From: Lantana camara
Lineage: Eukaryota; Streptophyta; Magnoliopsida; Lamiales; Verbenaceae
Direction: 5' to 3'
NCBI GenBank assembly: GCA_037501455.1
Contig: CM074864.1
Coordinates: forward strand, 26,530,001-26,594,000
DNA length: 64,000 nucleotides
The notes under the pieces were generated by a model. The model saw only the letters and a program-made list of their open reading frames with translations, did no database searches and had not been told where the DNA came from. Each line of letters begins with the position of its first letter. Position 1 is the stretch's first letter. Below, piece after piece: positions 9,881 to 21,435 of the stretch. The translations under genes were made by a program, and so were the position numbers.

Positions 9881-10782
9881 TGTAACGCCCCGAATTTCAT
9901 TAATTACATTCTTATGTTTATTATAATTTTATAAATTATATTTTATCAAAATTTCATGAAATTTATATTAAACTTGTAGTTTATTTCATAACTTGAAAAT
10001 ATTTAGTACGTGAAATAATTACCGAATATGATTTAATTGTCAACTTGTCCCGGTATGCTCATTCTTTTAAATTCAAGGACCAAATTGCATGACTTTTCCA
10101 AGGACTCAATTGACCAATTCCCAAAGCTTTTCATCCTTAATCGCATAATTTAAACTCTTGAGGGACTAAATTGTAAATTGATCATTTCAAGGATGATGAA
10201 TCACGGTATATTGCATCTCCAAGCTTCCTAAGATCATTTCATCCAAAATTCACCAACATATTGCTTCCTTCTTGCTTCGGTTAATTCATGAGAAAAAGGA
10301 GAAAGGATTTTATCAATTTCATCAAGTTTATTTAAGAAAATTCCAAGTTTTGAGCTTGTTCATCATCATCCATCTCCTTCATTTTTTGATCTTCAAAGGT
10401 GATAGTTACATGAATTGATGATTCTTGATTCTTGGGCATATTTGATGGAGCTAGGGTTTGAGAATTGCATGCTAGATGAACTCTTTGTTGTATAAAGCAT
10501 AATTAAATGATCATATCTTGAATTATGGCATGATTAATTCATGAGATTCTTCAATATTTAGCATGAATGATCAAGTGTGACCATGAGCTTGGAACCTTGG
10601 AATTCTTGATAATATTTCATGCTTTGAGTGTTTAAGTGTTATGATATCATTTTTTTGAGCACATATGCATTATATTACTAGAAAATCCTAACTTTGTTGA
10701 TTGAAATTGGAATTTTGTTGCTTTGTTGCTCATTGCCGAGAGCCTCCCCTGTTTTGCTCTGTTTCTGTAAGTTGCAGAAACA

Positions 10783-11010
10783 GGGAATGGCCATTCCCAG
10801 CCTTAAGGCATTGTGGGAACGGGCGTTCCCCTCTTTTAAACTAAAACTAGGCGGCCGAGCATGGGAAAGGCCGTTCCCATTTTTGCCTTGCGCCGGAAGG
10901 GCCGTTCCCAGCTAAGGTGCATTTTTGAAAGGGAAGTCTTTGGCATGTTTTGGGAATTCATGGGAATGACCGTTCCCATTTTTCAAAAGGGATCCGGAAC
11001 GGCCGTTCCC
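10783..11010 (+). repeat. Palindrome cluster of B LTR
   Basis: Six copies of GGGAAYGGCCRTTCCC type lie at about 10783, 10815, 10863, 10894, 10962 and 10995. The first reads GGGAATGGCCATTCCC, a symmetric double change from A's consensus, and remains a perfect palindrome. Confidence 0.9.
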
Positions 11011-11480
11011 ACCTGGAATGCAGAACAAAAGTTTCTTCATAAAATTACGTTTTTAGCCCCTCGATCCGACGACATCTTTGACCCCGAATTGCTATTATAT
11101 GTGCTAATATGTACTGAAACAACATGTTATCATGCCACATTGCATTTTCCTCGTCATCTCGATACATTTCCGCCGTTCGTCATATTTGGTCTATTTATAG
11201 TCAAGTCTCACGTGTACACGTCTATTCTGCACAGACCAGCTTCGTAGGGACGAGGAGCAAGCCCCGTAGGCCGTGCCCTACGTGTCTTTTATCGGTAAAG
11301 GTGAGGTTTAATTGTTAGTTATATAAAACCAGTATATCCCTTATGTGATATTTCGGCCAAAAAGGTATTTATATTTATAGTCTCTATAAATCATTGATCA
11401 TTTCAAGTCGTGTTCAAGCAAGCAAGCAAGCCATGTATTGTTTCGTGCATGTTTAGGCGAGTAGCATGATTGTTCACGTT

Positions 11481-11690
11481 TGGGCCCGAGGGTAGTGACT
11501 AGAGCCAACCGGGAAAGCAAGGGCTGACGGGTAACTCTGGCACTATCCTCATCATGTTTGGGGTCACCCCTGAATCCGCTAGGAGGTTAGTGGAGGAAGG
11601 AGCTCCGGGCTTAGGGATTCATGTACCCTCTGCTCAATGAGATTGGATGTTGGGGCCTTGCAATCCCATCACCAAACCAGAGGAAGAAGG
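11481..11690 (+). ncRNA. Structured LTR domain, copy in B LTR
   Basis: P1 pairs TAGTGACTAGAG with CTCTGGCACTA, P2 pairs CCGCTA with TAGTGG around GGAGGT, and P4 is GTTGGGG with CCCATC. The loop keeps CCTTGCAA and the tail AGAGGAAGAAGG. Confidence 0.58.
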
Positions 11691-12522
11691 AGACTGGGGA
11701 CGAGTCCAGCACCACGGATGCGCCTCGGGTTATTGCATGATTTCCATTCCATGAAAGTGTTATATGATTACACTATTGCACGATTGCACGATAATGGAAT
11801 TGCATGATCACCTATTTATTGATAATCAAGCAAGCATGCACATGTTCATTTGGAGTTCGGTTGGAGACCGCCCTCACTCGCCGGGGCCATGTATTGATTG
11901 ATTGCATGAAACGAACCAGTAATTAATATTGATTGTTGTACTCTCGGGCGAAGAATACTTTAGTCTTGAAATCATATATTTATCTTTTATAAACCTTTAC
12001 CCGAGAATATTACTTGCATGTTAACTGTGCTAATATATATTTATTGCCCCTCACTCAGTCTTCCATGGACTGACGCCCCACCTTTCAGGTTGTCGCGGTC
12101 GTGTGCTAGGTGGGACTCGGAGCCATGTCTTGTCGTCCAGCCAGGTCTAGCATTGCACATATTTCCATGATCTTGCTTTTGGTCATGTCCGGAGTTAGTA
12201 CATTATAGTTCTTGGTATATTTGGGAAATTTTGTTTGTATAATATATAGGAGATGATAATGTATTGATATCTGTTGGTATCTACTAGTATTTATATCGTT
12301 GATGTAAATATGGTACCTATATGTATTTATGAACTAATGCTTCCGCTTTTAACTTTTATGTTGTGGTTGTGTATTGCTTTGGGGTATAGTCCCGCCTAGC
12401 TCGTCTTTTCTTTTATTTGTCACCCGTTCGCTATAGGTTAGTTCATGTACGGATTGTCCATTTCGTATGTGGATCGGCCAATAGTGCGGGGGTATAGTAT
12501 CTCTACGTATAGGGGTGCTACA

Positions 12523-12640
12523 ATTGCGCACGCAGGGATTTGAACTCGGGTCCTCCGGAATTAATTCTCACGATAATTGCACTCGCAGGGATTTGAACTC
12601 GGGTCTCCAAGGAAGAATAGTGACTCCCTTACCAACTTGG
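12523..12640 (-). repeat. Two tRNA B-box-like repeats right of element B
   Basis: CGCAGGGATTTGAACTCGGG occurs twice (about 12531 and 12584). Read on the minus strand it contains GTTCAAATCC, matching the pol III B box (GWTCRANNC). Such pieces occur in tRNA-derived SINEs, but no A box or poly-A tail is evident, so this may be a degraded SINE or another repeat. Confidence 0.35.
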
Positions 12641-13936
12641 ATAACTTACTTCTTATTAATATTATGTCTTTAAATATATTTATACACTTATTTCAATTAA
12701 CTATTTAAATACTTTTTGTTATTAATTTAAAATATAAAATTTTAAATATATGATAATTTGAATTAAATATAATCATATTTATTGAAAATTTTTAAAAATA
12801 CTTATTCGAATGAAAATAAAACTCATTAGAATTAAGAGTTCTCCAATCTATAGAAAATATATAGAGTATCATAATAAGAACTCTTTCTAAAATTAATATA
12901 TTAATTATAAGTTACATTATAAAATATTTGTACATTTAAAAATAAAACTAGTAATATAAAAATAATTTTTTCATTGTTTCACTTAAATTATTAATTCAAA
13001 ATTGTAAATAAAATTATTTTTCTATATAAATATAAAATAATTTCTAATAACTATTACATAACGATTAATTATATTATAAACCTACAATTTTTTTTGTATA
13101 TATATATATAAAAGTTTTTTTATATAAAGATACATAATTAACAAAAAATTTCGTATTTTTCATATTTTAAACTTAGTTCAAAAATTAATTAACCTATATA
13201 CTCATTATCAAGTATTAAATTTATTAAAAATACTTATTATGTAAATTACGATTGATAACTAATAAAATAGTATATTAACACTATATATATATATGTGTTT
13301 TTTTTTTGTGTGGAAACACTATATACAAATATGATACAACATATATTAGTTTTTAAATTTAACAAGTGAAAGACGTTTGTCAAGATGTTCAACCTTAATA
13401 TGATACAACACCATAGGTTACAATAATATATAGAATTGTTTGAGCATCATACGACTGGTAATTTAAAATTATAAACTTTTTATTTATATATGTGAGAGTG
13501 TCTAATAGAAAATTAAATTCCAATTGGGATCTCCTCACTATATTTAAGTTAAAAGATTGATGTTATAAATATTTTTATTTTAATTAATAATGTATAATTT
13601 GTATATTATATACTTTAGTGTCTATTAATAATTTATAATTTGCATATTATATAATTTTTAAATATATAAACAAGTTGAAGGACCTACGGATTAACGTTAT
13701 TAAAATCTAAATTTGAAGTTGAAGAAGATCAAACCATCAAAAGGGTGATCTTCTCGTTATGTAATTGATACTTTCACTATTAATTAACTTATATAATTGA
13801 TAACTTAGTTTTTCCTTATTAGAAATAATCGTTTATTAGAAAAACTTAATTTTTAATACGAAGATGACTTAACACTATAATATATGTGTTGGTTTATTAA
13901 AAGATATTTGAATCGAGATTTCTAATTAAATTTGAT
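12641..13936. other. AT-rich intergenic stretch, no gene seen
   Basis: Very AT-rich with short TA runs near 13100 and 13283. I see no ORF, LTR or RNA gene. It may include interior sequence of the CACTA element whose terminus is at 14532. Confidence 0.6.
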
Positions 13937-14532
13937 TGAAAAATTTCGACGGAAAACCAATGGAATTTTTCATTAATTAAAATTCCAACGAAAAACCGAC
14001 GGGAAAATCCCGGCAGTTTTTTTTAGACTAAGGAATAAAAATAACCAACGGGATTTTCCCGTCGGTTTTCTGTTGGAATTTTATTTCATTGAAATTCCAA
14101 CGGAAAACCGACGGGAAAATCCCGTTGGTTTTTTTTAATTGAGGAATAAAAAAACCGACGGGAAAATCCCATCGTTTTTTTTTAAATTGAGGAATAAAAT
14201 AACCAACTGGTTAATCCCGTCGTTTTTTTTTAATTGAGGAATAAAAAAATCGACGGGTAATTCCCGTCGATTTTCCGTTGGATTTTTTATTTAATTGAAA
14301 TTCCAACGGAAAACGGATGGGAAAATCCTGTCGATTTTTTCGGCATAATTTTTTTAGAATTGCGCCAAAATTTCCGACGGAAACCTAACGGAGTTCCGTT
14401 AGAATTTTTGGAGCAATTACTTTTTAAATTCCGCCAAATTTATCGACGGAATTCCGTCCGAAATTCCAACGGGATACCGACGGAATTTTCCGTCGGTTTT
14501 TCCCGTCGAAATTCAGCTGTTTTTTTGTAGTG
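13937..14532 (-). mobile_element. CACTA (Spm/En-type) transposon terminus with subterminal repeats
   Basis: The last 17 bp (14516-14532) read on the minus strand as CACTACAAAAAAACAGC, a classic CACTA end. Inward are about ten copies of CGACGGGAAAATCCCGTCG-like inverted motifs separated by T-runs. In this superfamily subterminal repeats bind the element's DNA-binding protein. The 3-bp target duplication would be CCT (14533-14535). I did not find the partner end, so this may be a truncated element or its other end lies in the AT-rich region. No transposase is present. Confidence 0.82.
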
Positions 14533-14643
14533 CCTCCAAGAGACTCTACATATAAATTCATAACTTTCACATCAAACAAAAAGAAAAAAGTAAGAATAAA
14601 GATTGCAAGGCAGATAAAATGAAATTTAGGCCAATATTCCAAC

Positions 14644-14836
14644 CTTTCAATCTCGAAGCCGTGCTTCCATTGGACATATAAGGGTAAACAAAAAGTCTCT
14701 TGTTTTCAGCCAAATAAAATCCCCAAAGACGGAGAAGATTATTGTGTAGGGCCAAACTAATTAACTCGATTTCCATCTGAAATTGAATTGCACCACCAAC
14801 AGTATTATAATCTTTTAACCATTTTACAGCCATACT
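14644..14836 (-). pseudogene. NIK/SERK-type LRR receptor kinase, kinase-domain exon fragment
   Basis: The minus strand reads AVKWLKDYN, an IQFQMEIELISLALHNNLL stretch, LRLWGF, VYPYMSNGSTASRLK. This matches subdomains II-V of plant NIK/SERK-family LRR receptor-like kinases, including the beta-3 Lys and the YPYMSNGS hinge. A splice acceptor (GGCAG, minus strand) precedes it and a GT follows SRLK, so it resembles one exon. The C-terminal catalytic loop and DFG are not seen. It is isolated, next to a CACTA end, and near other exons of the same gene type in mixed orientation, so it is a broken gene copy. Confidence 0.85.
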
Positions 14837-15518
14837 GCCGGTACCCGTTAGTTTGAAGAAATTACAAACCACTCACTAAAACCGTTGAATGATTCAAAAG
14901 TCACTCTAATATGGTTTGTGTAGTTTTCCTAAAGTAACGGGGGTGGTTTGTGTAATTTCAAATAGCTGAGGGAGTGGTTCGGGTTCCTATCTTACTGTAG
15001 AGTTGGAACAATTCCACAGGGATGCTTGGAGAGACCAACTGGTTGTCTCCCTTCCAGGACTTGAGCATCAGCCCTCAAATTACCTGCTTTTAATGAATCC
15101 CTACTCCTGAGCTAAATTCACCAGCTGCCCACAATCCTAGAAAAATAAAACTGAAACACCCAAAGTCAATCCCATCTCCAAAATCAGGAAAAGTACTAAA
15201 TCTTATGCATCATCTACAGAATCCCTAATTCATCACTAAATTCTCATTTCAGTTAACAAGAACAGAACCCAATAGACAAAGGCATAAAACCGTTCACACG
15301 ACCCAAGTATTCAACTCTTAAAAGACAACCCACTATTTCTCAGGGCATTACCCCAACCCCAACACCCCAAACAAAACCACAACAAAAATAACACCAAGAC
15401 CAACACATAGAACCATAACAGATCTCTATATTTCTTCAATAGATAAAGAGAAATATCGTTAGTATTATATTATCAAAATTTGCAAAGTTCATGATTTTAT
15501 TTTCCTGCTTTTTGTCAG
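14837..15518. other. Non-coding stretch between kinase fragments
   Basis: It contains two similar GGTTTGTGTARTTT segments around 14914 and 14946, but no ORF I can assign. Moderate composition, unlike the AT-rich flank, suggests former genic or intronic DNA. Confidence 0.4.
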
Positions 15519-15590
15519 ATATCTACCTGGCTTAAGCTTGTTAGGAACACTATCACCTGGAGTAGGAAATCTCACTAACTTGCAGGCTGT
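15519..15590 (+). pseudogene. LRR exon of NIK/SERK-type kinase, 72 bp
   Basis: Exactly 72 bp lie between CTTTTTGTCAG and GTGAGT splice signals, the standard size of single-LRR exons in this family. It decodes on the plus strand to a leucine-rich repeat with GTLSPGVGNLTNLQAV. This corresponds to the first LRR exon of NIK genes, with a change from the usual LPSQSLSG start. It lies on the strand opposite to the two other kinase fragments nearby. Confidence 0.85.
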
Positions 15591-15609
15591 GTGAGTATTG
15601 CTTATGTAC

Positions 15610-15632
15610 TTTTTTTTTTTTTTTTTTTTTTT
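15610..15632. repeat. Poly-T run
   Basis: Uninterrupted T run of 23 between the two oppositely oriented exon fragments, at or near the presumed inversion breakpoint. Confidence 0.9.
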
Positions 15633-15678
15633 GATTTCTTAATTGTTTGCTATTTTAATTTGTTAAAGCTTTATTATA

Positions 15679-15790
15679 TGTAAAGATTAGAAACAGAGCC
15701 ATCTTTAGAACAAGCAATCATCCTCCAACTATAAGGATCAACAGAATTAGCATCCCAATTCTCCAGGACTTTATAAGGATCATGCAAGTA
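15679..15790 (-). pseudogene. LRR N-terminal domain exon of NIK/SERK-type kinase
   Basis: The minus strand decodes to LHDPYKVLENWDANSVDPYS followed by WRMIACSKDGSVS. This is the LRRNT_2 cap preceding the first LRR in NIK/SERK kinases. The conserved Cys of DPCSW is Tyr here, which would remove a disulfide. It should directly precede the LRR exon at 15519-15590 in the gene, yet it is on the opposite strand 88 bp away, which indicates rearrangement. Confidence 0.85.
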
Positions 15791-15794
15791 AGTT

Positions 15795-16545
15795 TGTATG
15801 GAGATAACTGCTACAATTTCACCAAATTAAACATAAAAAGATATATATGACGGGCTTATAATTATCATTTTTATTCATAGAATGTCTTTAGCAGGTAATA
15901 CTCCAAGCTTATAATATTAAAGAATAATAAATGTTCCTATAAAAATCAGAAAATTGAATGATGCAAGATAAACAGGAATCCTAATATGGAAATGAGGAAT
16001 ATTACCTTCATAATTTACACTGGAAAGAGATAGAGTTCAATAGTATCCTCAGAACTTGAAAGTCCAAAACTCGTTCTTACATCTTGAACTCTCAAAGGAC
16101 GTTGTTCTGATTGGCCTATAAGATTTCCCAAACCTATGGTATGATTTCTGAAAACACTTATACATTTGCAAATTTTCTTGGTAAACTCAATTGGCAATGT
16201 TCAATCTATGAAAAAACACACACAAACATATACACACGAGTAGACACAGTGAGGAAAATGAGTATATAAATCCTACTCTCCCACCCGATTAGAAACAAAG
16301 TATATCATTGCCAAGTCAAACATTTATTTGACATATGAAGCTTCGAGGCTCATTCCAGTTCTATAACCACACATCTCTGACCTCTAAGAGGGCACCCCAT
16401 TTCAAGCAATACATATATCATGATTTCCGATTCAAATTATAATAGTAAAACAACAGGGTCATAATAAAAGTCTAATTTTGTTAATCTTCTGACTGAAACC
16501 CTAGAAATGAACAAGAAAAGCAAACCCCATATCCAAACTCAAAAT
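15795..16545. other. Non-coding stretch, nothing assigned
   Basis: No recognisable gene. A 60-codon minus-strand frame at 16015-16197 has no similarity I recognise. Confidence 0.5.
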
Positions 16546-16806
16546 TTGCAAAATCAAAAGTTTTCTTCATATACCTTTTCCCCTCAGAATTTGCAAAATC
16601 AAAGTTTTCTTCAAATACCTTTCTGTGTCTTGGAGCAAAAGAAGTATCGACAATATCAATCTCATACCCATGATCTGATTTATGAAAACCCATATATCTC
16701 TTGTAGAGTTTTTGATAAAAGCAAAAGAAGTACTGACAATATCAATCTCATACCCACTATCTAATTTATGAAAACCCATATACATCTTGTAGAGTTTTAG
16801 ATAAAC
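16546..16806. repeat. Two short tandem duplications
   Basis: A unit of about 45 bp containing TTTGCAAAATCAAA is doubled at 16546-16620. An 86-bp unit starting GCAAAAGAAGTA is doubled from 16635 and 16721. Small frames on both strands arise only from these repeats. Confidence 0.75.
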
Positions 16807-16835
16807 ACAATTCAAAATGTGATAATATATAGGTT

Positions 16836-16840
16836 AGGTG
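16836..16840. repeat. Target-site duplication AGGTG, left
   Basis: Identical to 26222-26226 on the other side of the Athila-type element; the empty site would have read TTAGGTGTAAG. Confidence 0.95.
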
Positions 16841-18295
16841 TGTTGTGTGTAGAAATTGCATGGTTTTGAGTGTAATTTGATTATATTTTTGGTACCGTTT
16901 GATGGGTTTATGTATGTATTTTGCTCCATTTCGATGATTTTAGAGTTGGAGTTACGAAACGACGAAGCGAAGCAATTTCACGCATTTTTGGAGGAGAATG
17001 TGGTAACTCCCGTTACCACTTAAGAGTTCAATGTTGTAACCGCCGTTACAAGACACAGGAGTGCGCCTTTTGGCGAGAGAAGAGGGGTAACGCCCGTTAC
17101 CCTTGAGCAGAAGGAAATTGGTAACGCCCGTTACCATTAATAAAAACGTTACTGCGATTTCACCAGTAACGGGCGTTAACAATAATGGTACGTGGAGAGG
17201 TAACGCCCGTTACCTAGGGCGGCGAGAATTAGTTGGGCTTCTATATTAGTGTGTTTTGGAGTCTTTTTCGGAGAGCTTTTCTTCCAGGTCGTGACCTAGG
17301 GTTTCGAGAGAATACAAGGAGTTTCAGAAGTTTTCCAGAGAATTCAAGAAGACGAAAGGATTAAATTCTTAGAACGATCTTTGGTTTTATTGTTGCTTTA
17401 GTTTACAAACTAATTCCTTTGAGCTTAGGTTTTGAGTAGTTTTCATATGTTAGATTCGTTTTTAGATATTACTGAATGTTTACGCTTTTGTTTTTGAGAC
17501 TTTGTTTAGAATTGATGAATATGATTTATTTTAACGCAATTTCCTTTAGTTTTATGAGTTTTGTTTTAATTATGAGTAGCTAATTCTGTAAGGCTAGGGG
17601 GAGTGATGATGATTGCATGATAAATGTTCGATATGATGCTTGAATGACTTGTGTTCATTCTTAGTTTGAAAACAGGTTTGAATTGACTTGCGATGGCCTG
17701 ATCACCCTTAGCATGTGTCATAATTGCCTATAGATCGAAAGAGTGATGGTAATTTAGATGATTTTCATAACTTGTAAGTTGTAGGATACAAAGAGATTTG
17801 GTCCTAGCTTATACAACAGTAATCTTGTTCCATGTCGAGCCGCTAGAGTATTTAATTGCACTAGTCTTGTTCCTATTGTTTGATTAACTATTGGTGACTG
17901 CGAGAGCAACATTGAACACTAATTAAGCACTTGGTTACACCTTCAGAGAGGGTAATACAAATATAAGTGACTAGTTTGTAGAATTACACTTGTCAGACGA
18001 GTATCGTATCAACTTTTGATTGTATGATTCATTATTTTTCCCCTGCCTGTTTAGTTTACTGAAGTTAATTCTTGTGTTTTAGTATTACTTGTGTTTAATT
18101 CCAGTTAATTATAATTTCTGCTCTAGTAGATTAATAGATAACAACACCGATTACTTTTCATTCAGTCTTTAGATTAGAGAGAAGTATAGAATAGTGATTG
18201 ATTTCCCTTACCTGTGGGTTCGATCCTATTGTGCTACGCATATGTTGGTGTACACTTGCACGATTGGTTTTTAACTGCAGTAAAATCATACTACA
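16841..18295 (+). repeat. Athila-type 5' LTR
   Basis: Starts TGTTGTGTGT, ends CATACTACA. It differs from the 3' LTR by several tens of substitutions by eye, so it is older than element A. Confidence 0.94.
17002..17215 (+). repeat. Palindrome cluster in Athila 5' LTR (GGTAACGCCCGTTACC type)
   Basis: Six copies at about 17002, 17035, 17085, 17120, 17165 and 17200. One is inverted in its core (GTAACGGGCGTTA). Arms differ completely from those of A and B but the ACG-SS-CGT core is the same. Confidence 0.9.
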
Positions 18296-18301
18296 AGTTT
18301 T

Positions 18302-18318
18302 TGGCGCCATTGCCGGGG
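18302..18318 (+). promoter_or_regulatory. Athila primer-binding site
   Basis: TGGCGCCATTGCCGGGG lies 6 nt after the LTR. This is the Athila-lineage site, reported as complementary to tRNA-Asp. Confidence 0.8.
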
Positions 18319-18453
18319 AAGGCGTTTTAAGTCAATATTACTCAATTATTTTGATCTAGTGCTTTAGACTATTATTTTACTTTGTGTTCATTATCTTTGT
18401 CACTATGGAATTGGACTGAGAATTTCTTTTTCCTTTGTGCAGGTTTACGGTGC

Positions 18454-20640
18454 ATGCGAAGATCTCAACATCCGGAATTAGTACCATACGATCCGAAAAT
18501 CGAGAGAACACTGAGTTCTATTAGGAGGAGGCGTAAGAAGAAGAAGAAACCGATTACTTTACCGATGGCTGAACCAGACCCACCACCACCACCGGCCATT
18601 AGAGATTGTAACGTGCCGTAGGCTGGAGCAATTCAGATTGCAGCCCGTCCCCCGATTGCAGCAAATAACTTTGAGATCAAACCAGCTATTATAAACTTAC
18701 TGCAAAATAATCCGTTTTTAGAATTTCCATTGAAGGATCCGACATCACATCTTGAGTATTTTCTTGAAGTGTGTGATACCTTCAAAATTCACAATGTCAC
18801 TACTAATGTTATCCGAGTTAGGCTTTTTCCCTTTTCACTTAGGGAACGAGCTAAAGCATGGTTGAGTACTATCCCAAATGAATCCTTTCAGACTTAGGCA
18901 GCATTATCTCAGGATTTTCTAGCCAAGTTCTTTCCACTTAGCAAAACCACGAAATACGGGAATGATATTCAAGGTTTTAGGCAGTTGGATGGAGAGTCTT
19001 TCTATGAAGCTTGGGAGAGATTTAAGGATTTACATTAGAAGTGTCCACATCACGGGATTCCCGGTTGGTTATTGATTTAGACTTTTTATAATGGGATGTC
19101 CCCTACTTTTAGAGGAGCGATGGATGCTGCAGCGGGCAGAGCGTTCCTAGCAAAATCTGAAGCAATAGCTACTGAATTGTTAGATAATATGTCACAAAAT
19201 GATGTTTTTGTGCATGATAGGAGCCACTCGCAACCAGCGAAAGTGCAAGCAGGAGTCATAGAGTTTGATGGCTTAACCACCATCGATGCCAAGTTTGAAG
19301 CCCTTAATAAGAAATTGGATCAACTTTCTGTCAACGTAGTTGGGATACAATCACAACCAGTTCAGGTAACTTGTGACATTTGTAGTGGTCCACATGAGTT
19401 TAATATGTGTCCTCATACCAATGCAGGAGAACAGGTGCACGAGCAGGCGAATTATGCAAACAACTTGAAACCAGCAAATGATCCCCACTCAAACACCTAC
19501 AATCCAGGATGGAAGAACCACCCTCACTTGTCTTGGTCTAATAATCAGAATGTTCAACAACCACCTCAACCTAGGCTGCAGTTTCAACCTAGGCAGCAAT
19601 TTCAACCTCGACCACCAGCCCCATTTAATGTTGCGCCCCCTTAACAGGAGCAAAAGCGGGGATGGGAGGTCGCATTTGAGAAGTTCATAACTGTGTCTAC
19701 GGGTTGACATCAGAAGTTGGAAGCTCAATTAGATCAAGTGGTAAATCAGACCAGAACTTTGGAGACTCAGATTGGTCAGATTGCCCAATCTTTGAATATG
19801 AGAGGCCCAGGAATGCTCCCAAGCCAAACTGAAAACAATCCTAAGGAACATTGTCAGGCCATATTTGTACGAGACAATAGAGAGAATGTAGGTCCGAAGA
19901 TACTTGTAGGGTCGGATGTTGAGAAAGTTATACTTGAGAAAGTTGAAAAGGAAGATGATTTTGAGAAGGAGAACTTAGAGAAAGAAGTGATTTCAAGCAA
20001 AGAGAAGTCTGAGGACTTCACTACTTTTAAACTTATTAAGGAATGCAGTGCTATTATTCAGCATAAGCTTCCCCCGAAGCTTAAATATCCAGGGGGTTTT
20101 TCAATTCCTCTTACTATTAGCTCTTTGCAATTCCATAATGTTTTATGTGATTTAGGAGCTACCGTAAGTTTAATTCCGTTATCTACTTGCAGGAAATTAG
20201 GAGTGAAGGAGCTTACACCGACTAATATGACACTCTAACTAGCAGACAGATTGGTGAAATATCCGATAGGAATTCTTGAAGATGTTTTGGTAAAAGTTGG
20301 AAGATTTCACATTCCTACTGATTTTGTAGTTCTTGATATCGAGAGCGATGAGAGGATGCCATTGATCCTTGGAAGACCGTTTCTGGCCATGGCTGGAGCA
20401 GATATAGATGTTCAGAATGGACGACTCACGTTCAAAATAGGAGATGAAAGAATGGAGTTTAGGAATTTTGGTTCCATGACACCACCAGCGATTCCGGATA
20501 AGTGTTGCATGATTAAGGTTATAAGTGAGACCTCAGACGGAATGACACTATTCACGAAGAAAAGGGATGCAGTTGATTGGGAAGGAAAACCGAAGTCTCA
20601 AAAATCGAGAATAAAGGATGTTTTGGAATTAGATACTTAG
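18454..20640 (+). pseudogene. Athila gag-protease ORF with seven in-frame stops
   Basis: One reading frame runs from ATG 18454 to TAG 20638 without any frameshift. It is interrupted by stops at 18619, 18895, 19036, 19078, 19642, 19705 and 20236. Athila landmarks in order: N-terminal ELVPYDPKIERTL, a gag core with FPLKDPTSHLEYFLEVCDTF, a CX2CX3HX4C knuckle (near 19375), and an aspartic protease with DLGA at 20149 (about codon 566). DLGA in place of DSGA is usual for Athila. Protease is normally followed by RT; here the frame ends and pol is missing. Nearly every stop is explained by a C-to-T type change, as expected for decay of methylated DNA. Confidence 0.9.
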
Positions 20641-21165
20641 AGATCAAGCTCCGGTTTTGTGAGTAACAAGAGCGAGGTCACTCTTTGTGACTCATTGCTT
20701 GGGGATTGTTAATCCCAACCCGGTTTTCAAAGTCAAGCTAACGACTATAACTTAGAACTAATTTTTTTTTCTTTTCCTTTTGTTTTTGTTCCCGTTGTTT
20801 TCATTTCTTTCGTCCTCGTTTTTTTCACGTTAATTGAGTTGTCTCTCTCGTTTGCAGGTCACTTGATGTTTTTCTAGGAAGCCAAGGTCTAGATGGTGCG
20901 TGGATTGTGATTTGAGCGTCATTGTCAATATTGAGATCCATTTACTTTGTTCGTATGCTTGTGCATAACATTGATTCTTTTATGAGGCGAATCTGTTGTT
21001 GATATGAATGGATATATGTGTTTATGTGTTTCGAGAATGGTGCATTATGGTTTGATTGAATCTTATGAGTTAATTTCGGTTAATTAACGTGATTAAGCAC
21101 CATCTGGGTTGTGTTGTGTTTTAATGTTATTTTGGGCTGAACATTTAGTATCGGGCATTACACCA
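20641..21165 (+). other. Athila post-pol noncoding region
   Basis: It begins with the TGTTAATCCCAACCC-like sequence and T-rich stretch that follow pol in Athila elements. No pol codons are left, so the junction of protease and this region marks the pol deletion. Confidence 0.55.
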
Positions 21166-21169
21166 TTGT

Positions 21170-21345
21170 AGTTACCTTCTGGTAACGCCCGTTAACGAGG
21201 TCAAGTGTCCCGGGTAGTATAGGTAACGGGCGTTACACCCTCGTAGTTATTATTCTGTAATACCCGTTAATGGCGTCAGGCGTCTCAATAGAGGTAACAG
21301 CTGTTACCCATTTCAATAGGAAAGCCGGCAATGCCTGTTACCGGT
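21170..21345 (+). repeat. Internal palindrome cluster of Athila element
   Basis: Five or six GGTAACGCCCGTTAAC-like units, partly degraded, lie about 650-830 bp upstream of the extra ORF. They share arms with the LTR palindromes although the flanking sequence is not LTR. Confidence 0.85.
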
Positions 21346-21435
21346 CCGATTGTGCGAAAATCTGGTTTTAGGAAACACGTTTTTAGGGTTAAATTAATTC
21401 TTTTCCTACCCAATTTCGGATTTTTCTCCCCCAAA

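Larger units (their letters stand above)
8762..12522 (+). mobile_element. Element B: older Tekay-like relative, 3' part
   Basis: Sequence immediately right of A's 3' LTR is gag-like and related to A's own gag, so A inserted into B's gag. What remains is gag remnant, 3' noncoding region, polypurine tract and 3' LTR (9881-12522). No protease, RT or integrase lies between the gag zinc knuckles and the LTR, so B is non-autonomous or a deletion derivative. The 5' half of B would be left of the window. Confidence 0.88.
9881..12522 (+). repeat. Element B 3' LTR (2642 bp)
   Basis: It starts TGTAACGCCCC, ends GGGTGCTACA, and is collinear with A's LTR but clearly diverged. It contains palindromes (10783-11010), a candidate exon (11235-11300) between CTGCACAG and AAAGGTGAGG, the structured domain (11481-11690) and a U5 hairpin (about 12430-12485). 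Confidence 0.92.

Noticed and set aside
12523..12640. tRNA gene
   Set aside because: Only B-box-like pieces are present; no acceptor stem, anticodon arm or A box.
19489..19728. 79-codon minus-strand frame in Athila gag
   Set aside because: Antisense of the Pro/Gln-rich gag linker.
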